From Lumbricus terrestris (lineage: Eukaryota > Annelida > Clitellata > Crassiclitellata > Lumbricidae), in contig OX457043.1 in assembly GCA_949752735.1 (NCBI GenBank), positions 3,645,867-3,709,866 of the forward strand: a stretch of 64,000 bases of DNA, read 5' to 3'. Positions 48,383-61,200 of the stretch are shown here, in pieces. Below the pieces are notes generated by a model. That model was given only the letters and a program-made list of their open reading frames with translations. It was not told where the DNA came from and searched no databases. Positions within the stretch are counted from its first letter, which is position 1, and each line of letters begins with the position of its first letter. The position numbers were made by a program, and so were the translations under genes.

Positions 48383-48899
48383 AGCACCGGGGGAGGGGGC
48401 AGATTCGAACGATCTATAGAACAGAGGTGCATATGACGCGCAACTTAAACAGTAGGCCTACTGGGCCTGCAGGTTAATAATTATATACTTCGTTTATTCA
48501 AGAAAAACTAAGTTGACACACCGCAACTTATTGCATGAAACAAAAACAAAACAAAAGTATTTTAAATAAGTAAATAGGCTAAAGTAAATTTTAAAGGTTG
48601 TTGGTTTGGTCCATTTGTTATTAGGTAGGCCTACCGTAACAGAGTAGGCCCTACCGGGTAACTTATAGGCTAAGAGAAACGCAAACATAGCCTACAAGAA
48701 ATGAATAGGAGAGACAAAGACAGGCAGAAAGACGCTGGTCTGCAGGCCTACATGGCAGATGGGCGAAAGATGTATAGCCTACAAAGAAAACAGATAAACA
48801 GACAGTGTTCAGACATAAAGACAAACAGGACGGAAGAGATACAGGCAAAGTACGATACTTATTTTTACAGAAGTATTGTATTGTTATCTATAGCCTACC

Positions 48900-49260
48900 A
48901 TTATAAAGAGCATCTCGAAGAATGACCATTCAGAGGCGTTTTCAGCATGAAAAACTCCGGGGAAAAAAGAAGTTTTGTCAAAGAACGAGAGCCATAAGGA
49001 AAGCGAGTCATTAGTTTAGTCCATAGTGCGAGAGGAAAGTCATTCCAAATGGATGGACCAACCACAGTAAACGCCCGACATTGGGCAAGAGCAGTCCTAG
49101 TCCTGGAAACAAACAGATCAAGTTGATCTGAAGAACACATTGAGTGAGATGAAGATGCAGATTAGGGTTTTTGCATAGAGTTTGAGAGGTAGGCCTATTT
49201 AGGGGCATTTCCCAGCAGTGCTTTGAAGACCAGACAGAGCGTGAAGTGATAGGCAATCAG
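48900..49260 (-). mobile_element. CR1/L2-like LINE 3' fragment
   Basis: On minus, 48901-49140 reads LDLFVSRTRTALAQCRAFTV then VGPSIWNDFP, the LINE C-terminal signature. 5'-truncated and degraded. Confidence 0.75.
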
Positions 49261-49507
49261 TGTAAGTCTAGAAGCAGACTGACGTGCCTTCGTCAAAGTG
49301 CGGTATGAAGTTGTGCAGACAAAATACGCTTGTGCTTCTTTTAGATTTTTTATAAAGCATCACTGAAGACAGCAACGGTTGAGCGCCTTTCCGTCTTGAC
49401 TGTATTCTACGTTAGTTCCGTATGAAGGCACAGTAGCGTGAAATTCTGCCCTCAAAGCAGGACGTTGACATCACCGTTACGCTCGTGCAAGCTTCGAGAC
49501 AATCATC

Positions 49508-49956
49508 TAGGGGAAGTAGGGGCGAGACGGACCCCGTAACGGATTTCTGGTTTTAAGACACCATAAACGTGCTTCACGGGCACAAATTTTCTTGTTAGCC
49601 TACTCGTAGCTTATACAGTAAGATAGCTAAGGGAAGCACAAATTTAATTGCATCCTTTTTGACAATAAGATTTTAAAATTTTAAAATTTAGTGATAATGG
49701 TCATCTTGCCTCCATTATGGGGCAAGATGGACCAATCTAATAAATCATGCCCCACGCAGTAATTAGTCTTTCATCATAGCATGTTCTGAAACTTCTGATC
49801 ACATGCAGAATACTATTTTATGCACAAATGTGGTCGTCTATAATGTAAAATAGTGAGAATAACGCAGAAGTTACATTGGACTAGATTTTTTCAATTTTAG
49901 GCGAGTTTAGTGGTCCATCTTGCCTGAAGGGTCCATCTCGCCTCTACTTCCCCCTA
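49508..49956. mobile_element. TA-flanked MITE, about 449 bp
   Basis: Ends TAGGGGAAGTAGGGGCGAGA and the inverted CTCGCCTCTACTTCCCCCTA. A further GGGGCAAGATGGACC lies inside. TA at both borders fits a Tc1/mariner-type MITE. Confidence 0.8.
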
Positions 49957-50039
49957 CGTGTTCAAGCGTTATTGCTGTTTAACGACACTGCCATTGCAAA
50001 GATGATTGATGTCGCCCTCCTCCTTTATTCAGGCGTGGG

Positions 50040-50338
50040 ACTGGCACTAGTAGAGTGCAGCCAGTGGCGGAGCTCCCGCTGTTTCTCAATCTCCTTTTTT
50101 CCTGGTTTGGATTAGTCCCTCGTTGGAGAGAAGTCAGCCACTCAGATCCCTTGTCTCCTTTATGTGGTTCTGTTATGAGTGTCGTCTGATCTCAGTTTGA
50201 GTAGTGCGAGGTCTTGCTGGATTATTTATAAGCACTTAAAAAACTGTTCTGTTTGTCCGTACTGGAGTCGGGAGCGCCTCTGAGTAGTTTCATTGAAGAG
50301 GCGCTATATAAATACTCGAATGAATGAATGAATGAATG
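50040..50338 (+). mobile_element. CR1/L2-like LINE 3' fragment with (GAAT)n tail
   Basis: Contains GTCGGGAGCGCCTCTGAGTA, then TTGAAGAGGCGCTATATAAA and a GAAT repeat. This is the clearest example of the recurrent LINE tail in the window. Confidence 0.75.
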
Positions 50339-50646
50339 TATCCGTCTACGTCTTCTTCTGCCGCCCTCGACTCCGTTGGTCTTGCACCTCCGCCTCCATT
50401 ATACTTTTGATGTTGGTATACTCCGGCCGCTCCACATGTTCATACCACCTCAATCTGACGTCACGTATCCTGTCAGATATGCAGGTCACTTTTTTACTCC
50501 TACTTTCTTTCGTATGCTTTTATTTCTCTTAGAGAGACCCCGAGTATACAGCGTAGCATGCTCATTTTTGTTCTCTCCAGAAGCTCCTCCTCTCTTCTTC
50601 TCAGCGTCCATGCTTCTGCTCCATAAATCAGCATAGGTCTTATTGT
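50339..50646 (-). mobile_element. RTE-like LINE C-terminal fragment
   Basis: On minus it reads IRPMLIYGAEAWTLRRREEE then LLERTKMSMLRCILGVSLRE, followed in another frame by RIRDVRLRWYEHVERPEY and QRSRGRQKKT. These are typical RTE-type reverse-transcriptase C-terminal blocks. Confidence 0.75.
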
Positions 50647-50886
50647 TTGTTTGTATGTGCACTTGTTACAGCGCCCCTTCAAGCTCCCTACTCAGAGGCG
50701 CTCCTGACTACAGAGCGGACACTGCATCAAAGTTTCACGCCGAAGCGTTGAGCAATTGTGAATGAAGAACCTGCCAAAGGTCCCTACACGGCGACTTGAG
50801 GTGGATTCGAATCTGCAACCCTCTGGCGAATCTGCAACCCTCTGGTTGCAAGGCAACGAACATACCCACTACACCACCACACTCCA
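50647..50886 (-). mobile_element. tRNA-derived SINE (family 2), second copy
   Basis: Same family as 16180-16393, with a tRNA-like head and GATTCGAATCC-type B box on minus. About 18 bp around the B-box flank (CGAATCTGCAACCCTCTGG) is tandemly duplicated. It ends in GCGCCCCTTCAAGC-type LINE tail sequence and abuts the RTE fragment. Confidence 0.8.
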
Positions 50887-51632
50887 TTGTCCTATATATC
50901 TTTCTCATTCATCACTCAATCTCCTCTCTGTCTTTCTCATGGGTGCCACACACAGAGGAAAGAGTGGCACTCACTTTCCCTCCTGGAAAATTGACTCCTA
51001 ATCTTTTATCTACTTTTTGGTTTTTAACAAATTTCTTTGCATTAATGATACACAAAATAAAACTGAGAAATTTACATTTAGAAACCTCTAAAAAATATCC
51101 ATGTTCTTAATTTCCTGCTCGGCATTTTTCGAGCTCCTGCTAAAAATTTAACCATGACTATTACTTTGCCCCTTTTCATGCAAAAATATCTGCAAGCACC
51201 CAGACTCTCTCTCTCTGATTGTCTGTATCACTGGCCAAGTCTTGTACTGCTAATCCCTGAAAAACGCCTATGCATGCAACTTCATTTTTCGCGCAATAGT
51301 TTATCCTGCAACTTTTTTCACAGGATAAACTATTACTTACTTACTAACCAATTCACATTCTGATATTAATTGTGTGTCGATATTTGTGGCAAGATTTCTG
51401 TCCAACTTGTGGCCCTCAGTTTAATGACAACTATTTTACCAGATGGTACTGAAGAGTACTGACTACAATCCAGATGGTACTGAAGAGTACTGACTACCAT
51501 CCACACAAGCCCTACACAGAAAATGAAATTGCTTGACCTCTGGGTTTGCAAACCCATATGAGCAGGCCTGTAAACAACCATACATCTTAAAATGAGGACA
51601 ATAACCAATTGCACACGAACGACATTCTCAAG

Positions 51633-51959
51633 CAGTGTTTAATCTAGTCCCAGCTTTGGAGGGATTGGGGATTCGGGTTGGGAGATGAAAACGTCCATTT
51701 TCATAACTTTAAAACTGATGACTTTTTAGTCTTTCTCTCAAATTTTTAGATAAATATATAACCATACCATTTTTGTGCATATATAAAAGTAAAAAATGTA
51801 AAATTCTGTGGGGACAGGAAAATTGAAATTGCCACATGTTTAATTTCTGGGGCAAAATGGCACATATTTACATGTGTACAACACTTCGCAAATTTTCTTG
51901 GGGAATGTCATTCATGGGGAACTTCCCCCCCACTCCAGAGACATCTAGATTAAACACTG
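51633..51959. mobile_element. TIR MITE, 327 bp
   Basis: Ends CAGTGTTTAATCTAG and CTAGATTAAACACTG are perfect inverted repeats, and GATGACTTTTTAGTC lies inside. No clear target duplication was found. Confidence 0.7.
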
Positions 51960-52271
51960 TTGCTTATGGTCCTTCCAAAGCAACTCTCCAAGGCTCTAAC
52001 TCGCACTCCACACCATTACAGGTCGAGCACACATCATGAAGCTATCATGAAGGTTTTATACGACTGGTTTTGTTACAACACGCCTTCTCATACTGTGGGC
52101 ATGAAATTCAGTTTCAGGACACAACGTCACTATAGCACAGTTTTATTATACCACAATCTTTACAATGACTCTCAAAGACAACAGACCTAAAATGTGTTTC
52201 TAGCGAACAGAAATGTTCGCCTGCATTTCTTTTCCTGGACAATGTTTTCCTCAAACAATCCACTCCCCCAT

Positions 52272-55200
52272 TCACCTCTTTCGCTCTGACACCCAGCGAT
52301 ACACGGCAGCAGAAGTTTTGGTTTCATCTGCCACCTTCTTCTTCTTTGCTTTCTTATCCTGAAGAAAATCACAAAATATGTACAGCTTGAAATAAATGCA
52401 AATATCGATGTACATATCTAATCATTATAATAATAAAAAAAATTAAAATACTTAACAATAATAATAACAAGAAGACGAATATGAGGTCTGACCCACCAGA
52501 CAAATTTCCTCAGCATTAATAATAATAATTTTTCCTAAATCCTGGGATCATCAAAACCACTGATAAAAAAAATAATTGCAATTTATACGGCACCGGAACA
52601 TGGCCATGATGTTACAAGGGTGTCCATATAGACCATTTGACCTCGACCTTGCTCATTCTTCAGAGAGCTAACCATGATATCTTTCACTTCTACAGAGCTT
52701 CCCATTTGAAAATAGTTTGCTTTTTCCTGTTGCTGGATTGAGTAGGCAAGCAAGAAAGTTTTGTGTGTAGCATATTTTGTGCATCATATCTGTATAGCTG
52801 CATATGGTATTAATCTAGTAGATGAATCGCAATTCTGTGTGTTATTATCATTTAAAGAATTTTGTTATTAAGCACCACTTCAAGTTCATCTACTTAGAAG
52901 CTACTTAGAAGCGCTTGCAGTCCAACTACAGCTGAATAAAAGTCTTCAAGTCATTAAATAATGTAGTGGACTGACCTATAGGCAATAGGCAGCGAGGAAC
53001 AACAGGGAGCCAATTTCAGGTCCTGTGGTGTGCAATCGAAAAAAGAGCCTCTGTTTGTTGTCCATGTCTCATCATAGTCACAATAAGTTTCTGAGTATTT
53101 CTTGGCTATGATTAATGACTACATTAACAGTTTCCCATAAAAAAATGTAGCTCAGTGAATCAGAGATTTTAAAACATTTTGCTAGAAATAAAACAGGAAC
53201 ATTCTAATGGAACTCAACAATAACAATTTAACCATTGATTACATAAATTTACTGTAAATTAGACTGCAGATTGCTAATGTTCTTCCATCACAATGACACA
53301 GCTTAACTTGGAGTCAAACTCGAGCGAAAGCCGACATTGAGATGCCTTCAGCTGTACAGTGATTCACCATTCACACAGATATTTACAGGGTGGACAAAAA
53401 AAACCAATTGTTTGATATGCGACATGATAAGATCGCTTTTTTGTTACATTCGATTGCACAAAGTTTTTGCATCAAAAAAAACAGTGGGTGGTCTCACTAA
53501 AAGTGATATGACCTTTGTTCTCTTTAAAATATTTTTGTGAAATTTGGCCATTCTACGTAAATATGAATTGCCTTTAAGCCTGCAAAATTTGATTTAAAAT
53601 TTTTACTTCTGGCTAAGATATTGGCAAAAAAACCATAAGCGGTCTTTTTTGCCCCACCCTGTAATAAGTGACCAACCGAAGAGAACGATTGATCAAATTG
53701 CCTTAAACTATATTAATTATAATAATCATGATTACACTAACTGACTCACCATTAGCGCAGATTTTACAATCATCTTCTGCTGAATGATTTCCAATTCCTT
53801 CTCTCTTTCAATTCGCTTCTTCAGCTGATCATAGAGCTTCTTTCGTTCCAGATGAATTTCCTAAGAGCAATTAAACATGCAGATCAAAGCTAACACAACT
53901 ACAGAAAATGTCAGTTAACCTAAGCTTATGTATGAATGACTTCAAAGCACATAAACAACAATGCATAGAAATAGACTTTCACTGACCTAAACTTTCTTCC
54001 CCAGTCATCCTTCATTTTAAGAAATATATATATTATATACATGTACTGGCCTAGTTAGCTACACCGGTAAGTGAGAGCGGCATTCGTCTGTTGGTTGCAG
54101 CGGACTGCGGTTCAAGCCCCGGGCTGGGAGTTGACATTCAGAGATTTAGATATCTCGGGCTAGCACGCATGGGACATGGTGGCGCAAGCTGCTGCGGAGC
54201 GACCTTGGGCAAGTTGCTTACCCATCATTGTCTGTGGGGAAGGCAACGGGAAACCACCTCACTCATCTCATCCCCAGGGGTGTAAAGCCAATGAACCTGC
54301 CTTCGGGCAGAGCACCATCATCATCATCATCATACATGTATATATAATTATATAAAATGCAGAAATTGTCTGTATTAACATTGATCTCAGTTCCGGACTA
54401 GAAAATGAAATCACCAACATAAGACACATCCAGCGATACAACGTCATGGCTCAGATACATATAATCAGTCTGAATTTTTGAATGCCTGTTACAGTTCCTA
54501 GCATTAGTTTGCTCCCGGGGGATATAGCACTTACCTAAGTAGACATATAAAAACAATAGATAAAATATTATAAATAATAATCACACCCACTGAATGATAA
54601 GATGGCTTTTTCACACAATATTTATGTATACGTAATGTAGTTTACCTAACCACTTATAAAGTGCTTCTCACAGTAAGAGCCTTTCAGAAGCACTCCCAGT
54701 GTGTGCAACCCCAAGAGAAAAGGCAGGTTTTGAAACAAGAGAAAATGAGGAAATACCACCAAATTATATAAGGGTGACAGAGCAAACTGATGGGGGAAAA
54801 GTCCATTCCACATAAAGGGATCAATGCAGGCAAATGATCTGAATAGAGTTCTCATGGAGGAACAAAGAGGTGAAGCTGATCAGAGGTCCTAAGAGGACCA
54901 CAGTGAACTGGCAGAAATGGGGTGAAGTATAAAATCACAAAGATACTTTGGTGCAAGACCCCCTTGAGACTTGAAGATCAAAATAAGAACTTTGAATTGT
55001 ATACGAGCTGAGAGTGGAAGAGAGTGAAGTCATTCAGCCATAAATGGTGAAATGTGGGACAATCAAGGAAGACGGGCAATGAGCCTAGCAGCAGCGTTGA
55101 GTATAGACTGCAGAGTATGTATGTAACTATGTATGAGTAATGTATATATGCTGTGACAGCATGGATCTCTTATAGAATATTTGAGTGAGTTTGCTCTGAA

Positions 55201-58200
55201 CAAACCAGATTAAAATTTACTGACCATGCACATGATAAATGAACAAATAAATAAAATTAGATAAGGGTGTTAAACATACAAAAAAACATTAGGACAAAAA
55301 CAAAAGAACTCTTTCAAATGAACAAAAAATAAATAAAATTATATAAGGGTGTTAAACATATAATTTTTTTTAGAACAATAACAAAAGAACTCTATTAAAA
55401 ATTCTGCAACAATAGAGCAAATTCTCTTACTGCAAGAGTTCTGTCATCAATGCCTGCCCCGAGATCTTTCTCACGTAGTTGTTCCACAGTCAGTCGTCCA
55501 AATGAAGAATCAACGAGATCCGGATGCGTATTGAAATACTTGCCAGCATCAAACTCGTCCGCTAAAGACCAAATTATAAAACTAAAACTATTAAAAATGC
55601 TAAGCAACTATTATTATGTTAAGCAACTCCAATCATGGTAGAACAAAATATGTCAGGAACTTCTATAACTCACAGGCATCTGACAGCTGAACACTTTAAT
55701 GATGAACTACAATGCTTTCCTAGTCATTTTTCAATTGAATATTTTAGCTACAGTGTTTTGGGTGATGCGAACTATCAAAACTATTGTTCTTTTCATTTTT
55801 TAGTTATTAGTGTTTAGTACTGTTTACAGTTAAAAACTAAACAGTTGAGGCAAACCAGGACTTGGATTGGATTGTAATAGGTTACCATAAGCAAGCATAT
55901 GAGCCAAAAATACAAAAACTATTTACTAAAAAAAATATTAATTACTATTCGCATTATTATGCATTCATTCAGCACCAAGTATTAATGAACAAGTAGGTCT
56001 ATCAATCTATAACCTGAGCAATGGTGAGAGCTAAGGACTTGCCCCCCCCCCTCACCATCACAAGGGTGGCTGAGGTTCATGTTCTAACCTAATCACCAGA
56101 AAATAATTATATCTACAATTATATACTTCAGCAATGTAACCAATGTCAATATGATATATTAAAATCTTATAAGTGCATAAAAAGAAATCTTAGAAGGTAA
56201 GAAATACAAATTGAGCCTGTTAATAATGTTTCGCCAACTAAAGCAATTTAAAAGAGGACAAAATTTCGACCTTCTTTCTTTGAGTCGACAAACACAAGAT
56301 GTGTTGCTTTGGGTTTCTCTGTCGAGTCGATCATGTGCAGTCGTGACTTTAGCTTCTCAATTTTCTGTACGATCAACACAAGATCAAACATGCTACAGTA
56401 AACACAGTGCAACCTGATGAAGAGTGCTTCAAATTCACGATATATACATGTACGCAGTGATGTAGCTTTTCCGGAAAACTATTTTGACGGAAAGTTTCCG
56501 AAGAACCGGTAAATACATTAAACTCAGAAAATATAAGAATTTCACTCTCATAAATTTTTCTTATAGTTTAAACTCCTTTTATTTACAGTGCTTCTGTCGA
56601 TGCAAACAATGTTGAACTTAAAAATAATTAATATGAGCAATAAACACTATTCATTAGCATTTCAGACTAGAGTAGCCTATAGAAAACTAGTTGCTTGCAT
56701 GTCTGCAGTCATCTCTGTTGCAGGAAATGTGTAAAAAACTGATATAAACATCAAGTAATACAGCATCAATTTCTGTTTCTGTCTTATATTTTCACAACTC
56801 ACAAATATGAAGGTGACTGAACGATAAAAAATATTTTCTCTAAATTTACATCAAAGTTTAATTGCATTTAATTCCTAAATGTACCGGTATTTATGGGCTG
56901 TGTGAACAATTATCACTAACACTAGCAGTGCCATCTATTGAATAAACTATTACTTATAACCACCTAAGACTGCTTATAGTGATGGATGTATTTAGTAGCA
57001 TTATATTGAAAGAAAATTTCGGACTCCTTAGAAATAATATTTCATTGGCGGCAAAATACATCGGAAAGTTTCCGGAAAAATATGAAACTTTCTGGACAAT
57101 TTTTCCACCTCACAACACTAACTTCTGATAGTGATTGATGTATTTAGTAACATTATATTGAAAGAAAATTCGGACTCATTAGAATTGAGTATGTATTTAA
57201 TAATATTTTATTGGTAGAAAAATATGTCGGAAAATTTCAGGAAAGATTCGTCGGAAAGTTTCAGAAACTTTCCGGAAAGATATGAAACTTTCCGAGGAAA
57301 GTTTCCGCCTCACAACACTACATGTACGGTCTGCTTTATCTGCATCATGACCAAATCAGACCTAGATGGGAATTGGAAAGCCTGACAGGAATTTACTTAG
57401 TGTATTTGCATAGGAATAAGGCTGGGACGGATAAAAAAATTTCCTATACTATTCTCTTACGTGTATTACCGCTATCGTAATCTCAAGATTTCTACAAAGG
57501 CCAGCATATACAAACTTCAAGCTATGCCAAGTTCTGTATAATTCATGTATAAGCTTAGAATGAATATGCATGCAATGCAATACAATTATGTATCTATGAA
57601 TGCACATAATATGAATATGTATGCACAGATGCATGAATAAATGTATGGATGTATCATTGTATTAGTATGTCCACTTGTCCACACAAGTATAGAAGTGCAC
57701 CCATATGTTTTTATATTTTTAGCTCAAGTACTACATCCAAGTTTCCAAGTTCCAACTGCCTTGGTTGTTCAAGGTGCTTTAAAAAGTGTCTTGAATATTT
57801 AACTATTACTAATGCTTGACATAAAGCCTCTAAGTACTTATCACAACTCTCAAAGCACTGCATACAGAACCATTGAAATTATTAAACTCACCTACAGATT
57901 TACATGTGTTCAAGATAGGCTGAAAAGTGCGTTCATTCATTCATTCATTCATTCATTCATTCATTCATTCATTACGATAAGTTTATGTAGCACATCTTCA
58001 AGGGGTTATTCAGAGGTGCTCCCAACCCCAAAACGTTTAAATAAAACTATTTTAAGATGAGAGCAATATTGAATCATGTAAACGACTTCGAAATTTATAT
58101 GAAAGGCCTCTGGCATGCAAGACTTCAGCATATATTCAGCATATGTACAAACTTCCAAGCTATGCAAGACTGCAAAATATGCCAGGGAAGACTTGCAAAA

Positions 58201-61200
58201 TATACCAACCGTACGCTCAAGACTGAGTTTGTATCGAACGTATCGTAAATCCTGACTTTCAAACATTTTCAGTTGCTCGTCCGTATAAACTGGAGTCGTA
58301 TCTTTATTTTGATGCACACCATCCTAAAAACAGATATATCTATCAATACACCACAAAGCACCATGCCCAGTTTAGATGGACTTAAAGCCTACCTTGCCGC
58401 ATTAGGGTGGGCAAGGCAAACAAATGGATGGGGATTGGTTTGTAGCAAGGTTTGATGCCGCCCCGTGTAAGGATCTTGAGCAAGTCATTCATGAACGATT
58501 GCTAAGCAAAGCCAATCAAATGTCATAGCTATGTGTGAACATTTGAACTGTGCAGCTACATTGTAATTATTCAAGTTTTTTATAACTCTTCCTATGCAGA
58601 GGTCCTCAAACTGAATCCAAATTAAAAGATTCCAGTGAATCACAACAGACATTCAGGTCATGATAAAACGTTATTAAAACAACTGGACTCATTAACAGAT
58701 ACCGTGTATCATGTATGAAAACCAGATTGCATGTGATTTAGTTGCAATAAGAGATCGTGTTTAAAGTCATTAGAAAGTGACTTACTTCAGCTAGGTGATT
58801 CCACATCAACTCTAATAATGTAGTTGACAAAACCGACTTGCATGCACATGAAATTGGCACTCATAGGGCCACATAAAGCTTAAACTCACAGCAGTGTGTG
58901 AAAGAGTAGCAAATCAAATTCTGCAAGGGTGTGATAGGAATTATAGGTTGAATTTATTTTAAGAGTGAACCTAATATGTGTTGTCTTGTAGTGCTAACTC
59001 TAAGATGAACATATGGCACTAAAAACAGATGATGCTACATGAGTAGAAAGGCTGTAAAGTTTCAGAATGCAAAATGAACATTGAACAAAGTTATCAAATA
59101 TTCTCACATTCTTTAAAAATACATGAGCGCCTGTATACCAGTAAAAGCAAATAGCAACTCACCTCCATCTTGGAATTGACCATGCCAAAATAGAATTCAT
59201 CTTTATTTCTATTCTGAGCCTTTATTCGAAGAGCTTTCAGAGCATTTGTTTTCTTGTGGTGATCACTAAAACATGAAGAAAGAGAAGATAAATGAATAAT
59301 TCGATGGCTGGGTGATTACTTAAGAGTTTAACAATGATTACTGCAGTGGTTCCCAACCTTTTTGACTTGAGGGCCACTTTTCTAAGTTGGAAGACACGAG
59401 GGCCACTTTTTCTTAGTTGAAGGACATTAGGGGGCCACAAGGTTAAAACTGTATTAACTAAAAGCATATAAAATTGGTATAATTGATTCAACATATAATG
59501 CTTAATGTTATTTATCGACGTTAAAATAATATAATTTGTAATAGAAAATAATAATGTGTTCTATCCTGTCCAAATTGTTAACTTTTTCATATACTTTTGA
59601 TAATTCTTTGAGAGATGAGGTCCATTTTCTGAGGCCTGGCGGGCCATTTTCTGAGGCCTGGCGGGCCACTTTTGGCCCGCGGGCCACGGGTTGGGAATCG
59701 CTGGACTACTGTATGAAACTGAATTTAAACTGCAACAGTAAATCCAATACTTCAATTGGAATGATTTAAATCTCTTACATAAAGTCACATTCGAGATTGT
59801 GTATACATGTGCGACTTAAAATCTGCTCCTGTTTTTTATCAATCACACTCAACAAGTACATGAACAATAGCCGGCAATATGTATGCAAGCAACTGGTCAA
59901 CAGGAATCATTAACTGCATGTTAAATAGTTTGCTTGCCATAAGCTGGAAAATTACTGTTGAGGCTCAGTTAAGAAATGATTCCTGGGGAGATTAAACAGC
60001 TATAGATAGTCAATTTTGTTGATGCCCTTGTGATTGGTAATTATGGGGGATCCCATAATTACCAATCACAAGGGCATCAACAAAATTAACGAAATCTGCT
60101 CCTATTAAATAGTTTACTTTTAAAATGTATACAATCATTGCATAAAATGTAATGTGTGCACATTTGACAGATGCAAATAAAAGCTACCGGTACTTACTCT
60201 TATTACAAATAGAATTATGTGTCATATTTCTAATACAGCACTATCATGCAGCAATGTGTCAAACTCACTCCTCACGACAAACACGTTCAATTGTTCATGC
60301 TGCTAGCAAATGCCTCTTAGGCAGTTGATTAATTGATCCAGAACTTTTAAGATTACACATTCAGAGAGCTCTTTAAAGCCACAAAAAGTCTCTAAATACC
60401 AAAAATTGCATAAGGCATGATGAAAATCGCATGCATGCATTTGGCAATTGCAGTGAGTGTGATTCCAATTTCTGGTTAACAGTTTACACTGGTGTAAGCA
60501 GATCCACAGTTCCACATTGTCATAAAGAAATGTTAAATACACAAGTTCATGAACTTACTCTGCTCGAAGTTTATAATCCTTCTTTTTTTCCAGCAGACCC
60601 AAGTGTTCTCGTGCTTTAGGCTGAAAATCAAAAAAGTTTGACCTTATTTCATACAAAATATAAAATCTGAATTGCAAAAGTTTAGATCAGTCTGGTAAAC
60701 ACGGACAATCACACACAACAATCTGCCTCCCTCCAAGTTATTCAGAATGCTCTCGAATGTAGAATGCAATGTCATCGCAAATATTTCCACCAAAGTTATA
60801 TGAGTAAGTTCAATCAATCAATTTTTTATTAATCCAAGAAGCAAACAAGATATAGCATGCATCACATTAAAGTAAACACGAAAATTCCTGGTTCCAAAAT
60901 GGAACCCAGAAGGGACCGTAGAGTCCCGCTGGTTAGGGTCACCTATGCTCATATTCAGATACTAGGCATTTACAGGTTAGATCTAGGCGTTTACAGGTTA
61001 ATTGTTAGTGTTATTTAGCAAATTTCCTATGAATGGCATTTCCTAATAAAACTAACCTTCTCCAATATACCGGTAATATTGATTTCATGGACCCTTACTC
61101 ACTCACTAACTTATGTTGGACATTGTTGGTGGAAATATTAGGCTGTTGCAGAGATACAGGTCAGTGTGTTCCATTTTTTCCCAATACGGAGCAGCCAGAT

